From contig NZ_LPNO01000026.1 of assembly GCF_001952855.1 (NCBI RefSeq), forward strand, positions 24,224 to 63,842: a stretch of DNA of 39,619 bases. The letters run 5' to 3'. The notes beneath the pieces are model-generated. The model was not told the DNA's origin. It saw only the letters and a program-made list of their open reading frames with translations, and made no database searches. The position numbers and the translations under genes are program-made. The DNA comes from Pseudomonas sp. ATCC PTA-122608. Its GTDB lineage: Bacteria > Pseudomonadota > Gammaproteobacteria > Pseudomonadales > Pseudomonadaceae. Below are positions 34,632 to 39,619 of this stretch, piece after piece; the stretch's first letter is position 1; each line of letters begins with the position of its first letter.

Positions 34632-34659
34632 CACATACCCGCAGAGCAATCCCTGTCAA
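34632..34659 (-). promoter_or_regulatory. Candidate promoter of the toxin-like gene
   Basis: On the minus strand a perfect -35 TTGACA (34654-34659) is followed after 16 bases by TATGTG (34632-34637; 4 of 6). The start codon is 28 bases further. An inverted repeat CGGAAT-ATCG-ATTCCG at 34688-34703 lies just upstream. Confidence 0.45.
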
Positions 34660-34748
34660 CGTTGGGGTATATATAGGTGTCGAAAACCGGAATATCGATT
34701 CCGTGATGAATATCAGAGGAGAGTTGCAGGATATGTTCTCACCTGAAT

Positions 34749-34772
34749 AAAAAACGCTGCCCGTAGGCAGCG
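34749..34772 (-). terminator. Intrinsic terminator of the SIMPL-domain gene
   Basis: Stem CGCTGCC/GGCAGCG with a four-base loop, followed on the minus strand by six U residues, 25 bases past the stop. It separates this gene from the toxin-like gene. Confidence 0.9.
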
Positions 34773-34797
34773 TCATTGCAACTCGGGTACCGCTCGA

Positions 34798-35511
34798 TCA
34801 GGGCATCTGGACTTCGATCACACCGTCCGCCGTCATATTGACCTGGCTGGTGCCCGCTTCAACTTCCGGCGTCGGTGCCGAATCCATTGCTGCGGCTTTC
34901 ATCATCATCCCGCCACGGGCATACGGCTGTGGATAACCATTGGTGTTGAAGTTCAGGTTGACGATCTTGTAGCCCTTGCCGCCCAGCGCATCGGTGGCCA
35001 GTTGTGCACGGGCCTTGAACGCGGTGACCGCTTCTTTAAGCAGCGCATCTTCGCTGGCCTTGCGAGTCGGGTTGGCGATGGCGAAGTCCATGCTGTCCAT
35101 TTTCAGGTTGGTCAGCATGTCGCCGGTGAGCTTGGACAGTGCGGCGAAGTCGGCACTTTCCATGCGCAGTTCAGCGCGTTCGCGCCAGCCGGTGATTTTC
35201 TGGTTCTTGTTGTCGTAGATCGGGTAGCTGTTGCGGCTGCCCTGGCGCAGGGTCACGCCTTTGACTTCACGGGCCTGGGCCAGCGCTTTGTTCATGGTGG
35301 TGGTGATTTCGGCGGCCAGCTTGGCCGGGTCGGTGTTCTGCGACTCGGTGTACAGGGTGACGATCATCTGGTCGCGCGCCACTTCCTGGCTGACTTCGGC
35401 ACGCAGGGAAATCTGGTTGTAATGCAGTTCATCAGCGGCCATGGCCGGCAGGCTGGCGAGGGTAGCGGCGCCGAGGGTGAGGGTGGCTGCACTGCGAATG
35501 AAACGAGACAT
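34798..35511 (-). CDS. SIMPL-domain (DUF541) periplasmic protein
   Basis: The 237-residue protein has a signal peptide (MSRFIRSAATLTLGAATLAS..AMA) followed by a SIMPL/DUF541 domain: ISLRAEVSQEVARDQMIVTL at its start, a central YPIYDNKNQKITGWRERAEL, and KASEDALLKEAVTAFKARAQ with the typical helix of the second half. SIMPL proteins are periplasmic or outer-membrane-associated with little-known function; some form large rings. AAGGAG before the ATG at 35511 decides the start. It is divergent from roxS, as the PAO1 neighbour of roxS is, from memory. Confidence 0.88.
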   Translation of the reverse strand: MSRFIRSAATLTLGAATLASLPAMAADELHYNQISLRAEVSQEVARDQMIVTLYTESQNTDPAKLAAEITTTMNKALAQAREVKGVTLRQGSRNSYPIYDNKNQKITGWRERAELRMESADFAALSKLTGDMLTNLKMDSMDFAIANPTRKASEDALLKEAVTAFKARAQLATDALGGKGYKIVNLNFNTNGYPQPYARGGMMMKAAAMDSAPTPEVEAGTSQVNMTADGVIEVQMP

Positions 35512-35674
35512 GTAAGCTCCTTGAGATGGTCGTGTTCGGTAAGACTGTAGACGCAAGGTTTCAGTTCTTCGGGTTTACACATTTGCTACACGTTGACGGA
35601 TGCCGACGAACGGTCATGTTTCTGACCCCTGCGTCAAAGAGCCACACACGCCGTGCCAGCGCTGTCGCTTCGTT

Positions 35675-35680
35675 TATACT
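35675..35680 (+). promoter_or_regulatory. Candidate -10 element of roxSR
   Basis: TATACT lies 37 bases before the roxS start, in CGTTTATACTCCGTG. No clear -35 element is seen, so an activator may be needed. Confidence 0.35.
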
Positions 35681-35717
35681 CCGTGCGATCCGCCTGCAGC
35701 GCTCATCGGGAGAGCTC

Positions 35718-36980
35718 ATGCTCGCCGCCGTAAAACTGACTTCCGCCACCCGCCAGAACCTTTGGCGCCTGACGTTCATCCGCACCTTGGTACTGGCCGC
35801 ACAGGCCGGTTCGGTCGGGCTCGCCTATTGGTTCAACCTGCTGCCGCTGCCTTGGCTGCAACTGGCCGTGACCCTCGGGTTTTCCACGGTACTGTGCGTG
35901 TTTACCGCCATTCGCCTGCGCACCACGTGGCCGGTGACCGAGCTGGAATACTCCCTGCAACTGGCCTGCGACCTGTTTATCCACAGTGTGTTGCTGTACT
36001 TCTCCGGCGGTTCCACCAACCCCTTCGTTTCTTATTACCTGGTGCCACTGACCATCGCCGCGGTGACGCTGCCGTGGCGTTATTCGGTGGTGCTGTCGGG
36101 CATCGCCCTGACCCTGTACACCCTGCTGCTGGCGCAGTTCTACCCGTTGCAGACCTTTCCCATCGCCCGGGAAAACCTGCAGATCTACGGCATGTGGCTG
36201 AGCTTCGCCCTCTCGGCGGCGGTCATCACCTTCTTTGCCGCGCGGATGGCGGAAGAGCTGCGCCGCCAGGAAGAACTGCGCGCCATTCGCCGTGAAGAAG
36301 GCCTGCGCGACCAGCAACTGCTGGCCGTCGCCACCCAGGCCGCAGGCGCAGCCCATGAATTGGGGACGCCGCTGGCGACCATGAGCGTACTGCTCAAGGA
36401 AATGACCCAGGACCACCACGACCCGGCCCTGCAAGACGACCTGAGCGTGCTGCAGGAACAGGTCAAGCAGTGCAAGCTGACCTTGCAACAACTGGTGCGC
36501 GCCGCCGAAGCCAATCGCCGCCTGGCGGTGGAGATGCAGGACGTTACCCAGTGGCTGGACGAAGCCCTGAACCGCTGGCACCTGATGCGTCCCGAAGCCA
36601 GCTACCGTTTTCACCTGCTGGGCCAGGGCACGGTGCCGCGCATGGCGCCGCCGCCGGACCTGACCCAGGCGCTGCTGAACCTGCTGAACAACGCCGCCGA
36701 CGCCTGCCCGGAAGGCCTGGAAGTGACCCTGGACTGGGACGCGGAAGACCTCACCATCAGCATTCGCGACCACGGCGCCGGCGTGCCGTTGGCGATTGCC
36801 GAGCAGATCGGCAAACCCTTCTTTACCACCAAGGGCAAAGGCTTCGGCCTGGGCCTGTTTTTGAGCAAGGCCAGCGTGACTCGCGCGGGCGGCTCAGTGA
36901 AACTCTATAGTCATGAGGAAGGCGGCACGCTCACCGAGCTGCGCCTGCCCCGTGTCGCACGAGGAGACATCGATGAGTGA
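35718..36980 (+). CDS. roxS: Redox-sensing histidine kinase RoxS (RegB/PrrB family)
   Basis: The 420-residue inner-membrane sensor kinase phosphorylates RoxR and responds to respiratory redox state. Six membrane segments fill residues ~20-175, with the quinone-site heptapeptide GGSTNPF (97-103) between them. The H-box is AAGAAHELGTPLATM with His213. Cys252 in VKQCKLTL sits where RegB has its redox cysteine. The ATP-binding boxes are NLLNNAADACP, DHGAGVP and GKGFGLGLFLSK. The ATG at 35718 follows GGGAG; the long upstream extension lacks a ribosome site and is rejected. It overlaps roxR by eight bases. In P. aeruginosa RoxSR controls the cyanide-insensitive oxidase. Confidence 0.92.
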   Translation: MLAAVKLTSATRQNLWRLTFIRTLVLAAQAGSVGLAYWFNLLPLPWLQLAVTLGFSTVLCVFTAIRLRTTWPVTELEYSLQLACDLFIHSVLLYFSGGSTNPFVSYYLVPLTIAAVTLPWRYSVVLSGIALTLYTLLLAQFYPLQTFPIARENLQIYGMWLSFALSAAVITFFAARMAEELRRQEELRAIRREEGLRDQQLLAVATQAAGAAHELGTPLATMSVLLKEMTQDHHDPALQDDLSVLQEQVKQCKLTLQQLVRAAEANRRLAVEMQDVTQWLDEALNRWHLMRPEASYRFHLLGQGTVPRMAPPPDLTQALLNLLNNAADACPEGLEVTLDWDAEDLTISIRDHGAGVPLAIAEQIGKPFFTTKGKGFGLGLFLSKASVTRAGGSVKLYSHEEGGTLTELRLPRVARGDIDE

Positions 36981-37533
36981 CGAGATCCAAGTCGAAGGCG
37001 AAGAACTGCCGCACCTGCTGCTGGTAGATGACGACGCTACCTTTACCCGCGTGATGGCCCGCGCCATGAGCCGTCGTGGCTTTCGCGTGAGCACCGCCGG
37101 CTCCGCCGAAGAAGGCCTGGCCATCGCCACGGCCGACCTGCCGGAATACGCGGCCCTGGACCTGAAAATGGACGGCGACTCCGGCCTGGTGCTGCTGCCC
37201 AAGCTGCTGGAGCTGGACCCGGAAATGCGCGTGGTGATCCTCACCGGCTATTCCAGCATTGCCACCGCCGTCGAGGCGATCAAGCGAGGCGCGTGCAACT
37301 ACCTGTGCAAGCCGGCGGACGCCGACGACGTGCTGGCCGCCTTGCTCTCCGAGCACGCCGACCTCGACACCCTGGTGCCGGAAAACCCGATGTCGGTGGA
37401 CCGCCTGCAGTGGGAACACATCCAGCGCGTATTGACCGAGCACGAAGGCAACATCTCCGCTACGGCCCGCGCCCTGGGCATGCATCGCCGGACGTTGCAG
37501 CGCAAATTGCAGAAGCGTCCGGTACGACGTTGA
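36973..37533 (+). CDS. roxR: Response regulator RoxR (RegA/PrrA family)
   Basis: The 186-residue regulator has a receiver domain with acidic residues in LLLVDDDATF, the phospho-acceptor Asp63 in ALDLKMDGDSG, and LTGYSSIATAVEAIKRGA. A Fis-type helix-turn-helix at the C-terminus (GNISATARALGMHRRTLQRK) binds DNA. This short layout with a HTH near the very end is typical of RegA/PrrA/RoxR. GAGGAGA precedes the ATG at 36973 and the start lies inside roxS, so the two are translationally coupled. It is expected to control terminal oxidases and heme synthesis. Confidence 0.94.
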   Translation: MSDEIQVEGEELPHLLLVDDDATFTRVMARAMSRRGFRVSTAGSAEEGLAIATADLPEYAALDLKMDGDSGLVLLPKLLELDPEMRVVILTGYSSIATAVEAIKRGACNYLCKPADADDVLAALLSEHADLDTLVPENPMSVDRLQWEHIQRVLTEHEGNISATARALGMHRRTLQRKLQKRPVRR

Positions 37534-37573
37534 ACGGCGACTGAACAACCTGCTTCAGGCCGCACGGAGCCCT

Positions 37574-37597
37574 GAACCGATCGTCTATGATCGGTTC
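37574..37597. other. Hairpin between roxR and the ABC transporter gene
   Basis: Arms GAACCGATC (37574-37582) and GATCGGTTC (37589-37597) flank six bases. The following T-run (37608-37617) is ten bases further, so termination is possible but not clear. It may instead be an operator for the next gene, which starts 37 bases on. Confidence 0.55.
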
Positions 37598-37633
37598 AAA
37601 CGCCTGTTATTTTTTTCCTACCGAGCCTGAACA

Positions 37634-39358
37634 ATGAATCAGAACGCTGAGTATTCCGCGGTCAACGACGCGGTGCGTGGGCAATTTTTAAGAAAAGTCT
37701 GGGCGCTGATCACCCCTTACTGGCGCAGTGAAGAGAAGGGCAAGGCCTGGCTGTTGCTGCTGGTGGTGCTGGGGCTGTCACTGTTCAGTGTGGCGGTGTC
37801 GGTGTGGTTCAACAGCTGGAACCGCGACTTTTACAACGCCCTGGAAAAGAAGGACTACGACGCCTTCACTCACTTGCTGATGTACTTCAGCGTGATTGCC
37901 GTGGTGGCGATCGTCACTGGGGTGTTCACGTCCTATTTGCAGCAGATGCTCACCATCCGCTGGCGGCGCTGGCTGACCGAAACTTATTTTGCCAAGTGGC
38001 TGAGCCAGAAGAACTACTACCACCTGGAATACGGCGGCTACACCGACAACCCCGACCAACGTATCTCCGAAGACCTCAACGCCTTTACCAGCAGCACCCT
38101 GAGCCTGGGCCTGGGTTTCATCAGTAACCTGGTGAGCCTGGTGTCGTTCTCGGTGATCCTGTGGGGCGTGTCCGGCAGCATCGAAGTGTGGGGCATCACG
38201 ATTCCCGGCTACATGTTCTGGGCGGCGCTGGTCTATGCGGTGCTGGGCAGTTGGTTGACCCACTTGATTGGTCGAAAACTGATTGGCTTGAGCAACCGTC
38301 AGCAACGCTTCGAGGCCGACTTGCGTTTCAGCCTGGTGCGGGTGCGGGAGAACGCGGAAAGCATCGCGCTGTTCAATGGCGAGCCCAATGAACACCAGCA
38401 GATGAGTGCACGCTTCGGGCGAGTGTGGAGCAACTTCTGGAGCATCATGCAGCTCAAGAAGCGGCTGAATTTCTTCACCAGCGGTTACTCGCAGATCGCG
38501 ATCATTTTCCCGTTTGTGGTGGCTGCGCCGCGTTACTTTGCCGGCAAGATCGAGTTGGGCGTACTGATGCAGGTCGCCCAGGCGTTTGGCAGTGTGCAGG
38601 GCAGCCTGAGCTGGTTTGTCGACGCGTACACCGTGTTGGCCAGCTGGCGTGCGACCTGTGACCGTCTGCTGAGCTTCGGCGAGGCGATGGACGAAAACGA
38701 AGGCCGCAACATGGGTATCGAGTTGCAGCGCCAGGGCGGTGATCTGCAGATGAACAACCTCAGCCTGGACCTGGCTGATGGTCGTCACCTGCTGGAAGGC
38801 GCCAACCTGACCGTTGCCGAAGGTGAGCGCCTGATGCTCAGCGGTCGTTCCGGCAGCGGCAAATCAACCTTGCTGCGGGCCATGGGCAATTTGTGGCCAA
38901 ACGGGCATGGCAACATTCGTTTGCCGGCCGAGCGTTATCTGTTCCTGCCGCAGAAGCCGTATCTGCCGATTGGTACGCTGCGTGGCGTGTTGAGTTATCC
39001 ACAGGAGGAGGGCGCGTACCCGGCGGAACGTTATGCACAGGTCCTGGAAACCTGCCGCCTGGCGCATCTGATTCCGCGGTTGGACGAAGCTAACCACTGG
39101 CAGCGGATGTTGTCGCCGGGTGAGCAGCAGCGCCTGGCGTTTGCCCGGGCGTTGTTGTTTGAGCCGCAATGGCTGTACATGGATGAAGCTACGTCTGCGA
39201 TGGACGAGGAGGATGAGGCGGCGCTGTATCAGGCATTGATCGATGAGTTGCCGGGTTTGAGCATCGTCAGCGTCGGGCATCGCAGCAGCCTCAAGCGTTT
39301 CCATGGGCGGCATGTGCGGATCGAGAACGGGCAGTTGGCGGAGCAGTCGCTGGTTTGA
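37634..39358 (+). CDS. SbmA/YddA-type ABC transporter, fused membrane and ATPase domains
   Basis: The 574-residue half-transporter has an N-terminal ABC_membrane_2/SbmA-BacA-like domain (about 1-330). That domain has the motifs WFNSWNRDFYNALEKKDYDAF, YYHLEYGGYTDNPDQRISED and RENAESIALFNGE, which are hallmarks of the YddA/ABCD group. The C-terminal ATPase has Walker A GRSGSGKST (about 404-412), signature LSPGEQQRLAFARALLF (about 493) and YMDEATSAMDEED. It probably works as a homodimer. The substrate is unknown; relatives move peptides, acyl-CoA or vitamin B12-like compounds. The ribosome site is weak. It is followed directly by the third long repeat. Confidence 0.9.
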   Translation: MNQNAEYSAVNDAVRGQFLRKVWALITPYWRSEEKGKAWLLLLVVLGLSLFSVAVSVWFNSWNRDFYNALEKKDYDAFTHLLMYFSVIAVVAIVTGVFTSYLQQMLTIRWRRWLTETYFAKWLSQKNYYHLEYGGYTDNPDQRISEDLNAFTSSTLSLGLGFISNLVSLVSFSVILWGVSGSIEVWGITIPGYMFWAALVYAVLGSWLTHLIGRKLIGLSNRQQRFEADLRFSLVRVRENAESIALFNGEPNEHQQMSARFGRVWSNFWSIMQLKKRLNFFTSGYSQIAIIFPFVVAAPRYFAGKIELGVLMQVAQAFGSVQGSLSWFVDAYTVLASWRATCDRLLSFGEAMDENEGRNMGIELQRQGGDLQMNNLSLDLADGRHLLEGANLTVAEGERLMLSGRSGSGKSTLLRAMGNLWPNGHGNIRLPAERYLFLPQKPYLPIGTLRGVLSYPQEEGAYPAERYAQVLETCRLAHLIPRLDEANHWQRMLSPGEQQRLAFARALLFEPQWLYMDEATSAMDEEDEAALYQALIDELPGLSIVSVGHRSSLKRFHGRHVRIENGQLAEQSLV

Positions 39359-39365
39359 GCTTTTG

Positions 39366-39619
39366 GGGGTATATCCGTTATTTAGGTAACGGCCACCTAG
39401 GGTTCCGCTCTTACAGCGGGTCACTTTTGAAAAGCGCAAAAGTAACCAAAACGCTCTGCCCCGCCTGTCGGCACCTCGCCTAGGCTCGGTGTTCCCTCAC
39501 TCCGGCATTACTCCGCGGGCCGCCGCGACGGGCCATCCATGGCCCGGCGCGGCTAAACCGGCGTCCTGCCGGTTTACCCGCTCCGCAATACCTGCGTTCG
39601 GCCTCGGGCTGAATGGGGC
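39366..39619 (+). repeat. Long structured intergenic repeat, copy C (runs to the window end)
   Basis: The same order of hairpins as copies A and B, starting seven bases after the ABC transporter stop: CCGTTA/TAACGG, CCGCT/AGCGG, GCACC/GGTGT, CGGGCC/GGCCCG and AAACCGGC/GCCGGTTT. It ends ...AATGGGGC at the window edge and may continue. The first hairpin is shortened (AAGCG/CGCT). Confidence 0.85.

Noticed and set aside
34604..34649. Upstream TTG start at 34649 for the toxin-like gene
   Set aside because: The proposed -10 and part of the spacer overlap it. The ATG at 34604 begins the Ser/Pro-rich stretch expected for the N-terminus, although its ribosome site is also weak.
34605..34720. hrp-box (HrpL-dependent promoter) before the toxin-like gene
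   Set aside because: The nearest match, GGAATC followed after 16-17 bases by ACAC, fails the GGAACC and CCAC blocks, so it is not called.

Overview
The window reads as chromosomal DNA of a fluorescent Pseudomonas, most like the P. fluorescens group. This rests on the GC-rich coding sequence, the REP-type palindromes with the GCGGGCTTGCTCGCGAA core, the OprD-family porin, the RoxSR pair, and a gene order that matches, from memory, blocks of P. aeruginosa PAO1 (piuBAC-sel1-speC, opuC, prfC, opdP-dppABCDF, roxSR). No rRNA, tRNA, CRISPR array, insertion sequence or phage gene was seen.

Region 1 (1-2457): the 3' end of the fructose PTS gene fruA, a Tat-exported PhoD-type phosphatase, and a REP doublet. 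Region 2 (2481-9727): an iron-uptake block. piuB (membrane flavin reductase) and piuA (TonB-dependent receptor) lie on the minus strand. piuC (2-oxoglutarate/Fe(II) hydroxylase) and a Sel1-repeat protein lie on the plus strand. Two Fur-box-like sites sit in the piuA/piuC divergent promoter region. A two-gene RHH-antitoxin/ParE-type toxin module follows. Region 3 (9786-15222): speC (ornithine decarboxylase), with a terminator-like hairpin in its upstream region, a REP doublet, and a four-gene OpuC-type osmoprotectant ABC operon.

Region 4 (15223-18517): prfC (release factor 3), then about 1 kb without genes that is a large composite inverted repeat, then two tandem genes for small exported acidic proteins that I do not recognise. 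A third copy of the long repeat ends the window. Region 5 (18568-31171): a dipeptide uptake locus read leftward, with three substrate-binding proteins, the porin opdP, a fourth binding protein (dppA) and dppBCDF. Hairpins lie between most of the cistrons and a sigma-54-like promoter lies ahead of the third binding-protein gene.

Region 6 (31275-39619): a 1109-residue protein resembling the dermonecrotic-toxin-like (DUF6543) family, placed between the dpp locus and a SIMPL-domain protein. Then come the redox-responsive kinase/regulator pair roxS-roxR, an SbmA/YddA-type ABC exporter half-transporter, and the third long repeat copy.

The items most likely to be undescribed are four: the long structured repeat, whose three copies show compensatory base changes; the paired acidic exported proteins; the dermonecrotic-toxin-like gene with its AT-rich C-terminal part; and the speC leader hairpin followed by an in-frame open extension.
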